A DNA stretch of 64,000 nucleotides from Ectobius pallidus (lineage: Eukaryota; Arthropoda; Insecta; Blattodea; Ectobiidae). The translations under genes and the position numbers were made by a program. Below the pieces are notes generated by a model, which made no database searches, was not told the DNA's origin, and saw nothing but the letters and a program-made list of their open reading frames with translations. Location of the stretch: the NCBI GenBank assembly GCA_964059195.1, contig CAXKWD010000006.1, positions 17,074,129-17,138,128 of the forward strand, written 5' to 3'. This document shows, in pieces, positions 22,101 to 34,250 of the stretch (its first letter is position 1; every line of letters starts with the position of its first letter).

Positions 22101-24862
22101 ATGGAAATATCTGGAAATTTCCTGAATAGGCAAACAACTGACGATAATAATAATATTCGTACATGGAAATTTCTGAACAGTTAAAGTGAACCAATAGAAA
22201 TATCTAAGAAGTTTGTGAATAGTTAAACAACTGAAAGTAGTAATACATAACCAAAACACAGTGAAGCTATTGAATTGAAGCTATTACTGAAGGTAATAAT
22301 AATATAACCTAAAAACAGTGAAGGTAAACAAGGTAATTAATTAGAATAAATATATTAAATAATAATAATAAGAATATAAACAATGGGCCACAAACAAGTG
22401 GCACAGTGTCCTGAATCCCGCAAAACGCTCACATAAGTAAAGTATTTCCGTCACAATCATGTCTCCTAAACCAGCGTTTTTAATTGACACCACAGTAAAA
22501 GTCCATGGTGGTAATAATGGGTGAACGAGGTGGCCAGGAAAATATGAAGAAAACCTTCCAACTCACACATTAGAATTGTTTTTTTTTGTTACGGTATTTC
22601 TTCTTCAATCTACGTTTGTGGTGCACACGTCACCTGCTCGCCTAGGGATCTGGGGTAGACAGGTTAAGATCCAGCTGAGGATCATGTGATTTCAGGACGT
22701 AATGTTCGTATGAACTACCTCCCTGGTTTTATAAAGCCTTGATTTCTGTACATGGTCAAGGCGAACTCCGTAAATCTTCCGTAAATGAAACATGAAATTG
22801 TTTATTAACATCTTGTATATTATTCTTGCGGAACGAGAGTGTACTATGTTTGGTGTGATGAATATATGGATATCTGATACAGGTTGGAGTGTAGACTGTA
22901 TTGATGAATTTCATTTCATCTCCTCACCCTTTTCTCTGCACGGATTCTTGTGATGGATTAGATACAATGTTACAAGTTCTCCCATTAGCTGCATAACTCA
23001 TTTTAATGCACACCAATTTGTTAAATTCTCACCGAATAAGGTGATAAATTATACCCGCCTTGCCCCTGTGAACTCAGAGCTTAACCAGTGGTATTTAATG
23101 TAAAGTACACTTTACAGGCTAGAAGTGGTAATAGCTTGATCCATAAGAAACATTCGTATATTTGTTCCAGGTGAGTACTTTTCTCAGAAAACCGTATCCC
23201 TTATGTTTACTATATGAAATGTCCTTAGGAAAAGGACAAACTTTCACTATGGGGCGTTTGCATTCACCACTGGAGGTACGCACTGACGCTACACGCACTA
23301 AACCATCATCATTGGATGAACTGCCGATATATCACCCAGCTTCCAACGAAGAGGAGTGCTGTTGTCTTCCTTTAAGATAACTACGGTGCCAACTCGAACG
23401 TTTTCATTTAAGCAGGAATATTTCTGCCTTTGTTGCAATGAGTGAAGGTACTCTGATGATCAGCGATGCGATGAGTAGCTGATGATAAGCATGTAATAGC
23501 TCGAGATGTTCATATTCAACTATTAACTTTGTGAGATAATGTTTTGAAGAAAATATAACCTGATGTCTTTCATCTAGATTTAGAGCTTCAACTTCGTTCA
23601 AGTTGCTCTGAAATCTGTTAAGAAGGTTCCGGAGTTATGCTACATTGTGGCATTTGTGGCAATGTTAGAAAATTCTTAATGTGTGCTGTGACTATTAACC
23701 TTGTGTTATTAAAAAGAGCACAAACTACGTCCCGTGCCACAGAGAAATTATCACTGGTGACAGGTAAGTTTTTCATTAAAACATGAGCTTCACCATTCAG
23801 AGATGACAATAGATAATGATATTTCTGAATCGAATCTAACGCTAGCTACTGTTTCATTGTTCACTACTAGACTCGAGAAGTTTTCACTGTGTTGCGATCT
23901 GGAACTGTGCTGTGATCGTACACTGTTCGGTGCATTCGCACTATGAAATGGCTGTTCATGTTTGCATAAGAGTTCACTGAGTTTCGTTGTTCATGTTTAC
24001 ATATTAGTTCACTGAGTTTATCTTTGAATGTGGTGTAACAAGTAACTAGAGAACACGTCTAATACGCTGGCAGCTTTACACCAGTGCGTGTATTCCTTGT
24101 GGGTTCCTTTCCCGTGTAACCTTTTCCTCAATGCAACATGAGGTAGAAGATCGAAATATGCCAGTTCCATGCCTCAGAGGCCAATAATTTTCGTGTTCTC
24201 AGACTTGTGTAAGACCATGCATTTTCATGAAGAAGCCACAATGTTAGGCCAGACTCTAAGGTTTTTTCAGGAATCTTGTACGCCTCTAATTGATACGCAT
24301 GGTTCTGTCACAATCTGAAAAGACTTTTCCTGCAATAGAAGCTATCCTTAATATTTTCTACTTGGATAGTTGAAAATGTCACATCAAATTTAAACCAATT
24401 CGAAAAAGGAAAATTAAATACATTATTTTTAATTAATTTTCCTCTTAAAGGCGAGATACTGTGTCCCAACATCCCTCAAGAACACTTTTCAAGAAATTAT
24501 TCAATGCATTTTAAAACACATATGACTGGATGCATATGTCCCACGGAAAATAGTGATCACGTAATTTCTTCCGCCATCTAGGAATCGAATTTATATTTGT
24601 TCTGTACATTTTAGCAAGCATTTCCTTACAGTGTTTATAACAATGTCAAATGTACATTATCGTTCACCGCAATAAATGGCCTATATTATTTTTTACTGCT
24701 TAAGTATGTACATTTTTGTTAATAAATTAATGACTTCAAGTCAATTTACTGGGGTTTTCCTGTAATTTTACGTTTTAACCAAGTCCGACGTTTCCTGAAT
24801 GTATGAAAGGGAGTATTACAATCCTTCTTTGTACCAAAGTCCACTTATTTTTGTCCATTCTC
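19200..24862. other. Long unrecognised stretch
   Basis: About 5.7 kb, AT-rich, with no supported gene, repeat copy or transposon terminus. The most distinct part is a CpG-richer patch at 21770-21925, listed separately. Open frames here are 60-75 codons long with no motif. Confidence 0.5.
21770..21925. promoter_or_regulatory. CpG-richer patch with ETS-like and YY1-like words
   Basis: Within otherwise AT-rich DNA this stretch has several CpGs (gcgacggctgacggcgatc, ctcgctcgc) and the words aaaatggcg and ccggaagtg. CCGGAAGTG is the core of ETS/GABP sites and AAnATGGCG that of YY1. Both are common near start sites of animal housekeeping promoters. There is no adjacent gene model, so promoter function is speculative. 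Confidence 0.2.
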
Positions 24863-24865
24863 TTT

Positions 24866-24920
<55 letters not shown>
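24866..24920. repeat. (CT)n microsatellite
   Basis: About 27 uninterrupted CT units. Confidence 0.95.
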
Positions 24921-24923
<3 letters not shown>

Positions 24924-26479
24924 TCCACATAGCATGAGGACCACGTGACTAGAATGAGAATAAATGCTGGCCTGAAAGCAAACAGCCCTCTCATAAGAGT
25001 AAATCATAATCTAGAAAGCTCACCCTCACACAGTATAACACACATCAGTGAACTTTAAAACATGCTTTATGTATCACTAGCATCTGTTTCTATCACTTTT
25101 ATTATTGTTATATTTGTTGTTATTCACAGTGATGTGACAAAAGTAGGATATCCTTGGCTTCCGGCGTTATTTGCAACTATTACGATAACATCCCGACAGT
25201 AATTTACTTTTTCTTAGACACAGTTTATTACATGCTATGATGGTGGAAACTCGAAATTTCTACTTAACGTATGTATTCATTTAGAGTATATTTATCACTG
25301 TAGACTTGGAGTATCATTATATTTGTAAGTTTAATTTGACCATTTCAATGATACCTGTATCATTACTTCCTTTTTATTTTTTAAAAAGATAATTGAACGA
25401 TTTAATTCCGAGCATGTAGTTTATGAATCGACCACCTGTGCATAATTGATATATATCGATTAATTCACTAGGATTATGTAGTAGGCCTAACATGTGAAAC
25501 TCGAATTCCTCGAATCTCCTCCAATGATGGAGCACTCTTATAAGTCAATGACTGAGATGTTGATGTCAAACATATTTACTGGGCTTTTAGGGTTTGTCCT
25601 CACTGTCCTCCAGGAATGTACGGAATTCGTTGAGTAGGTAACTTCCCTACAACATGACTGCAATGTTTACCTCGTGGCTCCTGACATATATTTGAGAGAT
25701 TTTTAATGGAATTTAGTTTTGTATTAAATACATGTTGTGAAAATACTATTGAGTACAAAGATATCCTTAAAACATTGGAAAGTTGAGTCCCAGATCACAT
25801 GAATTACATGTGTGACAATGGTCAAATCGAGTGTTTTCAAAATTCAAGATACGTTTCAAAGAACTTGAAAATGCCGGGGAGATTGTCTACTTGTTGGTGT
25901 ACGACACTCATCTCAACTTGAGCTTTTATAAATCTTTGGAGAGTCACATAGCGGAGTTTCCCTGTGTTCCAAATTCCACTTATTAAATAGCTGTGGAAAT
26001 TAAAAAATATACATTGGATGAAAACAAATTAATTTAATGTTTTTTGAGGGGACCTCAAGAAACTAGATTTACTCCAGACATGAATGGGTTATATATTTAT
26101 CTCCATGCTCTAGGCCTACTTGTTTCATTTTCGGTATAGACGAGAAAATTTGTTAGATCCTGGGCCACAAAAGTTGAGAAATACTAATTTAGCACTAGGT
26201 TTCCCGGATGTGATGTAGCCTACATGGGCTTTTTTACCACAAAACCTTATGGGTCCGCTTTTACTTAAGAAAAATAATGTCGTAGTTTTAGTATGTTAAA
26301 GTATGAAACACAGTGAAAGACAAGCAGTGAAACACGAGGTTTCTTCTCTAAGGCCCACTAGCCCATGGTCTATACATATGTCCGTGCTTAATGCTGTATC
26401 AAATGTTTCGTCGTTTTATTCATTCAATTTACGTAAAATTTCACAATACTTAAACCATAGTTTCTTCATTAATTCAATT
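24921..26479. other. No recognised feature
   Basis: AT-rich sequence without repeat copies or coding motifs that I could identify. Confidence 0.5.
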
Positions 26480-26489
26480 ATTGTTGTTG

Positions 26490-26526
<37 letters not shown>
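26480..26526. repeat. (GTT)n(ATT)n microsatellite
   Basis: Four GTT units followed by about eleven ATT units. Confidence 0.9.
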
Positions 26527-26564
26527 CATCACTTATCACATTCAAACTATTCCATCAGAAAATA

Positions 26565-26760
26565 CTTGACATAGCTTTTTATGGCTCAAAGTGGATGAAC
26601 AATTTGGCATCTCATTGTTCCTACACACCCTGCCTGGTAGGAGTTCAAATAAGAAGAAACAGAATTTCCGGTAACATAAAACTGTACTGTCTTTACAAAA
26701 TATTTTATTTGTGCTCTCATGTGCAGGAGTTTATCTTAGCGAGCAATTTAATGTAAGAGC
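26565..26760 (+). repeat. Fragment of the 39.5-kb Helitron interior
   Basis: Shares aggagttcaaataagaagaa, ttccggtaacataaaa and aaaatattttatttgtgctc (approximate pairings) with the reverse complement of 39540-39740, inside Helitron H2. Both copies hold a short open frame with RVGVEIRRN / LVGVQIRRN and SGNIKFYC / SGNIKLYC, so they once shared coding or simply identical DNA. The family is unknown. Confidence 0.6.
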
Positions 26761-27424
26761 TTAAACTTCTTTATGAAACACCATCTTCTCTTTTCTCCCC
26801 CTCCTCGATTGCCTCTCTCCCACCCTTCAACAATTCTTCATTTATTTTAAAATGCTGCAGGGGTTTTCAGCCGGGTTTCCTTCAGCGTTTATTTGTAATA
26901 ACAGAGAAATATGCAGAAAGTGAAGAAAGAGGGAACAACATATATTCTAACCATATAAGGGAATTTATATTATAGTCAAATTATGGCTAAAGATTTCCTT
27001 ACGTTACATTATCACGATATTATAATCTGTTTCACTTTACTATTATTCCCTTTTTGACAAATGCACATTTACTGTTCCCAATTAACAACAATCTCAACCT
27101 AATTAATACTCAAAATGTTGTAATCAATTAACCTCCTGGTTCCTGTGAATATGTCAAATAACCCAACTCAATTGACAGAACATGCGTTTTGCATGAACAC
27201 AGTTTTATACCTGTAAAGAACGTAATATTATGGTCATTTCAAAATGTTTAATCCTTTTAACATGTTGGCCGTTGTAATGGCTTGCGTTAAACCCCGAGTA
27301 CAGGACGTTCCTTGCCGATATACAACTTCACAACCGTTAATGAAATTAAATTTGAAGACTTCTTGCAGTATATTATATTACATTTTATTATAAAAATGAA
27401 GTCTTTGTATTTTTCAATATCTAC
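26761..27424. other. No recognised feature
   Basis: AT-rich spacer. No gene or repeat copy recognised. Confidence 0.5.
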
Positions 27425-27600
27425 TCAAATGGGAGGAGGACATGTTGTTAGGATACTTATTTCCCGATGGAGGACTACAGGAAGACCAAGCAAATGCCGG
27501 AGTGAGGAGGGCTCAAGACATCAGCACATGGACAAAGCTAACACAGGATATTATACAGAAGTATCTTAAGTAGCTGATTGTTATCCTAATAAGCATGAAG
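27425..27600 (+). pseudogene. LINE C-terminal tail fragment
   Basis: The frame reads GGHVVRILISRWRTTGRPSK; after a one-base shift it continues as GVRRAQDISTWTKLTQDIIQ and a stop. GHVxR, GRPxxRW and the WTKLTQDR tail are typical of the extreme C-terminus of insect non-LTR reverse transcriptases. It is a different family from the 10.7-kb copy. About 50 residues remain. Confidence 0.55.
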
Positions 27601-28380
27601 TTACTTATTCTCTGCTCCAGGCAACTCATTGGGAGGAATATTTGTAATAGCTTCCGGTGAACAAGAGGATTGTGTTCCTTGCCAATATTTATGTGTTTTT
27701 CCGCAAACAAAACAATATATGAATTACACTGCGTAGTAAATTTTCATCACAATCTACAAACCCCAGAGTAATGACTTCTATATGAGAAATTCATTCAGAT
27801 TATGGTGAGAATCAGATGCTAGAAGACCTTTTTACCAGCGATCTAGGCACCGGAAAAACTATCTGTATGATACAATCTAGAGAGAAAAAGCTGTACATGC
27901 TTAGTTTAAGTTAATTCTTCATATTGTGTTGCTCACCATCTGTTTGGCCAGAACACAAAAAATTAGAAACAATGTATGGTTACTAGCTCATGGCGTGTCT
28001 CAGGTAATACTAACGTTTGGTTTGAATTTATGGCTAGGTAATGATGAGGATGTGAAGGAGTTCCTATACCCCTTGTGACAGTGATCCAGACCTAAGTCCG
28101 AACCGACGACACACACGCTCCACAGCTACGTCAAGAGCTTCTTAATAGGAATAATCCTTGTCCCTCCTACAAGCGTTGGTGTTCAGAAGGTTCTGAGTTC
28201 GAATCTTCGTCCTAAGTTTTGTATTTAGAGATGTAAAGTTCGTTTCGCAGTAAATGCACATGACATGTAGCTAAACTAAGAGTTCCAGATGTACTGTATA
28301 CCACGTGGTGTCAGTATATTCCAATTCAATAGTCAGCAGTCCGTGTGTATTCAAAAGCTCCGAATCGTCTTGTTTTCAAT
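27601..28380. other. Unrecognised, possible tRNA-derived SINE trace
   Basis: Around 28165-28225, the words gttggtgttcagaaggttct and gagttcgaatcttcgtcc resemble the T-arm half (B box, GGTTCGAATCC) of a tRNA-derived SINE. No A box was found in place, so I treat it only as a trace. Confidence 0.3.
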
Positions 28381-28455
28381 ATTTTTTTTTCTTCTTTCTT
28401 TTTTTTTTCTTTCTTTTTTTTTCTTTCTTTCTTTCTTTCCTTCTTTCCTTCTTCT
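28381..28455. repeat. Polypyrimidine (TTTC)n tract
   Basis: About 75 bases of T with regularly spaced C. The complementary strand is pure purine. Confidence 0.9.
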
Positions 28456-28848
28456 GATTGCGGTTTTAAGGTAGCCTGTTTATAAATTATTTCCGTTTTC
28501 AATTTTAGTGTAGTGGTTGGATATCCATTACTTTGTGCTTTTACTTCATGTGTATTTAAAAGATGAAGTTAGCGAAGTAATGAATATAGGAGTAGAAAGA
28601 ATCAACTAAACAGATCGGCAAAAAGCAATTTATTTACTAAATAAGTGTATTGTAAGAGTGATTAGAGGAATGAGATGAAATCAGTATCAAAATATATGGT
28701 TGTTAAAAATATAAGGTTATAATAGTATATTGCGATACAAGTGCGATGCATACGGATCGAGGAAAGAGTTTGAAAAAGTCAGGCGCATGCGCCGAGTTTT
28801 TTCATTTTCCGATATCCGTTATGCGCTTAAGGCACGAGTATTGCATGC

Positions 28849-29147
28849 TATTTTTTGCACGATGATTATTTATATCAATTTAATTATATTAATTGTGATA
28901 TTACCTAAAAATATTACGTATATACATTCTTGAAGATAGATGTTTATTTCAGAAAGTGATTCGCATGTGCTTGTTGTTATGCGAACCGAATATTTGTCCT
29001 GGGGGCCTTGTCCATAAAGGCTTGTATTATTAGGTGTGGCGTAAGTAAATACATTCGGCATGGAAACTCTTACCGCACATAGCAACAAGATTGCGTGCGG
29101 GAATGTCAACTTACGATCCACGGCAACAACATTCGTAAGTAAGTCGT
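28849..29147 (-). mobile_element. Short MITE family M1, copy 2
   Basis: Inverted relative to copy 1 at 9326-9676. Tips are attttttgcacga and tcgtgcaaaaaaa, an inverted repeat of about 11-13 bp. The minus-strand 93-aa frame has NVVAVDRKLTFPHAILLLCA and ends GNITINIIKLI, the same ending as copy 1. Copy 2 lacks the 33-bp internal duplication. The flanking copies of gtcgtgcaaaa at 9670 and 29141 help place the ends. Confidence 0.6.
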
Positions 29148-29505
29148 GCAAAAAAATATAAGGATGTCAAAATATAAGGTCAGGATGGCTTGATCTTGAC
29201 TGTGAGGTAAAGACAATATTATACAAACAAAGTTATTATAAAGGGGAAAATCTATATGTATGGGGATCAGTAGAGGTTAGGAAATCTTGCAAGCCGCCAC
29301 AAATAAAAGACTTGAGGATTAGTTTGCTATTCCGATCAAATGGTGGAAGAATGAGAGGTGATTGGCAATATTAACACAAGTTACGAGCCCATAAAGCTGG
29401 AATACAGAAATTATGAATACAATTTATAAAGTAAGGGATCATAAAACGGCAATAATATTTATAGATGGATTTCTCTGTTATCGACTTTAAGTTAAATATA
29501 CAGGA

Positions 29506-30013
29506 TTTAAAATAGAGAGATTGTCCACCTTAGAACCCTTGTCGTTTCACTTATCTGGGGCCTTTTATAAAATATAAAATACCATAGAAGGCACAAGCAC
29601 ACGTTAAAAACACTGTTGTCAAATTAATAAAAACACTGTTGTCAAATTAATAAAACTTCTTCTTGGTCCCAGATGCGTCTAATACTTGAAAATGCATTTC
29701 GATGCAGGTTGCATCATCTTCAGTTCAGCTTGGAGACACAACAGATACAATGTCTGATGATGTGTACATTGTATCTGTTGTGTCTCCAAGCTGAACTGAA
29801 GATGATGCAACTTGCATCGAAATGCATTTTCAAGTATTAGACGCATCTGGGACCAAGAAGAAGTTTTATTAATTTGACAACAGTGTTTTTATTAATTTGA
29901 CAACAGTGTTTTTAACGTGTGCTTGTGCCTTCTATGGTATTTTATATTTTATAAAAGGCCCCAGATAAGTGAAACGACAAGGGTTCTAAGGTGGACAATC
30001 TCTCTATTTTAAA
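29506..30013. repeat. 508-bp near-perfect inverted repeat
   Basis: The left arm 29506-29753 and right arm 29766-30013 are 248 bp each and pair with, by my reading, a single mismatch (caggttgc against caagttgc). The loop is 12 bp. Each arm includes a direct duplication of aacactgttgtcaaattaat. No TA or other target duplication and no coding sequence are evident. It could be a recent foldback element, a genomic inverted duplication or an assembly fold. Confidence 0.9.
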
Positions 30014-30056
30014 ACCATTTTACCCTGTCTGAAAATGAAATTCATTAATAAATATA

Positions 30057-31476
30057 CAGGATGTTAATGAATAACACCGAAATACTTTACCTGTGTATAG
30101 AGGGGTCATAGACAAGCAACTTTTATTTGCTCTATGGAATCAATTTTTCCTGTTACAGCATAAAATCTCCCAGGGCATGGCCGCCACTGATATCAAACAC
30201 TTAAAAAAAATGCAAAACAAAGGAACTTCGTCGTTAACACTGAAGTTATGAATAAAAAAACCTAACGTAGTGGCGACCAGGCATGTGAATAGACTGTAAA
30301 TTTTGCAGAATATGAAAACACTATATTATGATATAGCTGTTGATGAATGATTAAGTATCAGGTTTTTATCGATCATTACGAAGGCAAAAAGTCAATGTAA
30401 TGACAATTTTAACCCTACTTCGCTTAATTATTGACTTAAGAGCACCAGATTGTGATGACCTTAATGCCCTGTAGCATACACATTTTACGTCATAGAGCAA
30501 AAACCTACTAATAAAAATTGCCTGTCTATGTCTCTTCTATACATAGGTATTGTCACAAAGCCCAGAAAAGACTCGCCTAGAAACTCAAAGAAAAAAGGAT
30601 TCACCTAGAAACTGCCAGAACGACGGAGTCTAGAATCATCGCGGCCTCTCGCGGCCTCCTAGTGGACGGGCGGCAGACGAGCGAGCGCTAGTGGGCGTGG
30701 CAACAGCAGCGATTGGGCCACGCTTCGTGGGGGAAGGCCTGTAGGGAGGGGCTCGCGCTAAGGGGTGTGCCCGCGCGGCGCAGCGCGCATTCCAGATTTC
30801 ACGCGGGCGGAACTTTCGAGACATCGGCTCTGGAATATTCGTCGGGCCTATATATAGGCGAGCTAAATCAGTCAAGGAGTTCAGTTCATTTCGTGAGTAG
30901 TAGAGAGTCAGTCAGAGACAGACAGCAACGGCCAGTCAGAGGGAGCCAGTCCGCGAGGAGTGATGAGTCAGTCAATGGGAGAACAGTTAGTCCGTAACAG
31001 TCAGTAACAGCGGGAGGGAGTCAGCGTCAGAGTGTGAACTGGACGGAGAACACTGATCAGCGCGACCTCAAGTAAGTGTGGCTTGAGGAGCTGAGGACCT
31101 GGACGGAGTGAACCGATCAGCTCAGCTGAGGACGTGGGAAGCTGAGGAGCCAGTGACCGGAGGGAGTAGTCAACGGAGGGACCCGCGAACGGAAGACCTA
31201 GTCAACGGGGAACTAGTGACCGGAGAGAAGGGTGAACGGAAGAGCTGGTGAGCTGATCTGGACTGGACTGGGACAGTGCTGTGACGTGGCAGTGAGCACC
31301 GGACAGAAGAGTGATTTGGAGCACATTCAGGAGTTTTCTGACTGTATTGACCATTGTTTGATAGGAAATAAAGAATCCTATATCCTTCGATTAGAAACTC
31401 GGTGTTCTGATTTTGAACCCCGACGAGCCCTTGTTACAGTATTATACTTTTTTCGGTGTTATTCATTAACACCGTG
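30057..31476. mobile_element. Mariner-type long-TIR element M2, split by a solo LTR
   Basis: Bounded by TA (30055-30056 and 31477-31478). The ends share the inverted word gttaatgaataacaccgaaa and keep pairing inwards for more than 100 bp (gtgtatagaggggtcatagaca against its mirror near 30500-30540). A second, truncated copy lies at 57956-58345. No transposase is recognisable. A solo LTR (30551-31438) sits close to the right end; removing it leaves an element of about 530 bp. Confidence 0.75.
30551..31438 (+). repeat. Solo LTR related to the 16-kb gypsy element
   Basis: Starts TGTCACAAAGCCC and ends CTTGTTACA, and shares long segments with the LTRs at 16095 and 18197 (cgcgggcggaactttcgaga, cgacgagcccttgttaca). 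A 4-bp duplication gtat flanks it (30547-30550 and 31439-31442). It has TATATATAGG at about 30849 and AATAAA at 31367-31372. With no internal region and intact target duplication it is the product of LTR-LTR recombination, and it belongs to a sister subfamily. Confidence 0.9.
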
Positions 31477-31478
31477 TA

Positions 31479-31884
31479 TACAAAAAACTAGCAATATTTA
31501 ATATATTTGTAGTGAAATCACTGATAATTAAGTATATAACATGTAAGAGGGACAACAATTATTGAGCTTTTATTGGTTTTGATAAAACGCTTTTGACACA
31601 ATCGGCAATAAGCTCCGATTCAAAATGAGTAAGTGAGGCATAACCTCAAAATGCATTAGTTGCATCAAAAAAATATTCAGAGAAACACGTTTTAAGACGA
31701 GATTAATGGAGATTTATGTGCGAGTATTTTAAATACTAAAAAATTTTAAGATAGGGATGTAAATTGAGTCCTTCTTTGTTCAATGTTCTATAAATAACTA
31801 GCTTACAAGGCATGTTTTTTATATTCTTCTCTTTCTATATTTAAAATTTAGATCCATTATAGGAAGTAGAGAATTTTTAAATAA
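31479..31884. other. No recognised feature
   Basis: AT-rich spacer between the M2 element and the SINE. Confidence 0.5.
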
Positions 31885-32100
31885 CTAAGGGCCTGGCTCA
31901 ATAGAAGTAGTAGTAGTTCCATTGGGTCGCGAGCGACCCCTGGTGATCCCTTGAGGGGATATTCTACGCGAATTATTTTCCGGGGTGCGCCAGTTCCCTA
32001 CCTAACACTTAAACCTAGAGACAACATAAATACTCTATCCTGAACCCGGACCGCCGGGGTAAAAGGCAGGCGCGCTACCGACTTAACCACGGCGGCGGAC
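31885..32100 (-). mobile_element. tRNA-derived SINE
   Basis: On the minus strand from about 32100: gccgtggttaagtcggtagc has a good A box (TGGTTAAGTCGG), followed by cgcctgccttttaccccggc in the anticodon arm and ggtccgggttcagg as a B box. A 140-bp unrelated body follows, ending in an (act)n-like tail at about 31905. The head looks like a lysine-type tRNA relative but lacks a proper acceptor stem. It is distinct from the 9.7-10.3-kb unit. Confidence 0.65.
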
Positions 32101-32299
32101 AGAAGAGATAAACACAGTGAAAATCAAGGAGTTGTACTGATAACTGAAGAAAATAATTAAATATCAACATTCACAACTTAAATAAGCCTATTAGACTATT
32201 TTCAGATCAGTATTTTTGAAGCGAGGATATAATATGCGTTCGAAATATGGGAGAGAAAGAAGCGTGGAGAAATGTAAATACAAATAGAGCAAGATATAA

Positions 32300-32950
32300 T
32301 TACTTACTTACTCAATGGCAATAGACAATTCCTCAGCAAGCTAAAGGAATATTATCTAATTTATGGAACCCGAAGGTTCATTGTCACGCTTACCTGAGCC
32401 CGACATTCAACCCCATTCTGTGTTAACTCCATCCAACCCTTCCTCTCAAATCCTACTTTTCCTAAATCTATCCTAATATTGTCCTCCCACCTTCTACTAG
32501 GTCTTCCAAGTGATATTTTTCCTTGGGGTCTCCCTATTAATATATTATATACATTCCTCATCCATGCGCGCAAGATGTCCAGCCCATTTCATCCTCCGTG
32601 ATTTAATTACCCTTACTATATCCGGTGACGAGTACAGGTTATGAAGCTAGTCGTTATGCAGTTTTCTCCAGTCCCCATTTTCATGTCTCATAGGCCTAAA
32701 TATTTTCCTAAGCACCCTGTATTCGAACACTCTCAGATTGTGTACTTCCCGAAGAGTAAGCGACCGTGTCTCACATCCATATGATATAACGGGCAAGATA
32801 ACTATCTTGTAAATTTTAATTTTCAGATTTGTGGTCAGAAAACGAGATGATAAGAGTTTCTCAACTGCATAAATACAGGCATTTCGTGATTTGAATCTTG
32901 TTATGGTATTTACTATTATCACCGTTTTGTCGCTGCCTATATCCGCGCGC
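32300..32950 (-). pseudogene. Non-LTR retrotransposon RT C-terminus (family L1a)
   Basis: Two minus-strand frames cover consecutive parts of the same protein end as at 10686-11167. The upstream one (32922-32647) has AVEKLLSSRFLTTNLKIKIY, KIVILPVISYGCETRSLTLR and RVLRKIFRPMRHENGDWRKL, the thumb and connection region after the ADD box. A stop and frameshift near 32645 break it. The downstream one (32573-32361) has GRPSRRWEDNIRIDLGKVGF, WMELTQN and MNLRVP plus stop. It is longer at the 5' side than the 10.7-kb copy but equally lacks the catalytic core and endonuclease. Confidence 0.8.
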
Positions 32951-33564
32951 AGTTGTCCGATCTTTCTTGCTGAGTTTCATATAACTAACAGATACAACTT
33001 ATTTATACTTCGTCCACATGACCATGAGGAATAGTATGTTTCCAGTTTTTTCCCAAAAAATCATATAGAAGGAAAATTCTACACATAGAATTGCACTTAC
33101 ACATGTATTCATCTTCGGAAGAAAAAAAAAATGCCGATTCGGAGTTGGTTCTCAGCTGAACTTATGCTTGATTAGAAATGAGATGGTCCATGGAACTGTT
33201 TGGATAAACTATGTGAGAACTCCGACATGTAATACTTATTAATCTACTTCTCAACTAGCAAAATTATGTTTGTCTTAATTATTAAAAATTCTAATTGCAA
33301 CCATAGCAGAATGATCTGAGACATTAACTGTTTATATTGGAGCTCGGCTCAAGGAGATAAATTATAGTCATGCCGAAATTATAAATATGATAGTCTATAT
33401 TGTATATAGGCCTATATACTTATTGTTTTTAATTATTAGGGTGTGAGCTTTATTGTATACAGTTTTATGGACGGATTATAAATTCGAGTTGGTTTCTTGT
33501 ATATCATTTTAGAGTTGGTCAAATAATAATATGTAAATTAGTAATACCGCATCATATTTCTATA
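32951..33564. other. No recognised feature
   Basis: AT-rich spacer before the Helitron cluster. Confidence 0.5.
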
Positions 33565-34186
33565 CTAGCATGTGCCCGCGGCTTCGCCCGAAATAATTAT
33601 TTAAAAAATTAAAAATTAAGAGCATAATAGTTAAATCATTATATTTATTAACACCTAAATCACGTGGACTACATACCACGATTAGATAGCGTCGCCTGGT
33701 AAAAGCGACCTCAGATTCGATTTCCTTGGCCCAGAATACCCCTGTACAGTGAGTTTCGTCCAAATCTAACAATGTTTGACCATATTTAGGCCTATCCCTC
33801 TTCCGTGTAGGTTGAAAATGTCATATGTCTACGGGCCTTGACATTCTAAACAAATGAATCGACCAGCGTGGGCTTACAACAATCTAGCGATCGCGATGCT
33901 TTTATTACCACGGTATGACAAAAATAGCCAAAGCCAACTGCAATTGATTTGACATTGAAATGTATTACTGAAATCTGATGCTTCGACAGCGCTAAAATCA
34001 CGTTTTCTGCCAGTTTTTCACTCACAACTCGCGAACGAAAGCTAAAATTAAAAATCCGGCTTCGATGCGCATTCGCCCACCTTTCAGTCCATCTATGATT
34101 AAAATTTCAGATCTCTGCGTTCAGTAGATTTCGCTGGGCATCGTGGACAGACAGACAGACAAACACGTCCTTTTATTATTTTAAGA
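33565..34186 (-). mobile_element. Helitron H1, short complete copy
   Basis: Minus-strand element of 622 bp. The 3' end at 33565 reads, on the element strand, a ggcttcgcccg-type hairpin complement, then gcacatgCTAG followed by T. The 5' end at 34186 is A then TCTTAAAATAATAAAAGGAC and a GTCTGTC run. Both insertion-site bases (A and T) fit the Helitron rule. The interior is non-coding and matches 15151-15831. No Rep/helicase gene. Confidence 0.75.
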
Positions 34187-34250
34187 TAGCATGTGCCCGC
34201 GGCTTCGCCCGCGATAATTATTTCAAAAATAAAAAATTAAGAGCATAATA

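Noticed and set aside
32035..32100. tRNA-Lys gene on the minus strand
   Set aside because: A and B boxes present, but no proper acceptor stem, and it runs into a SINE-like body.
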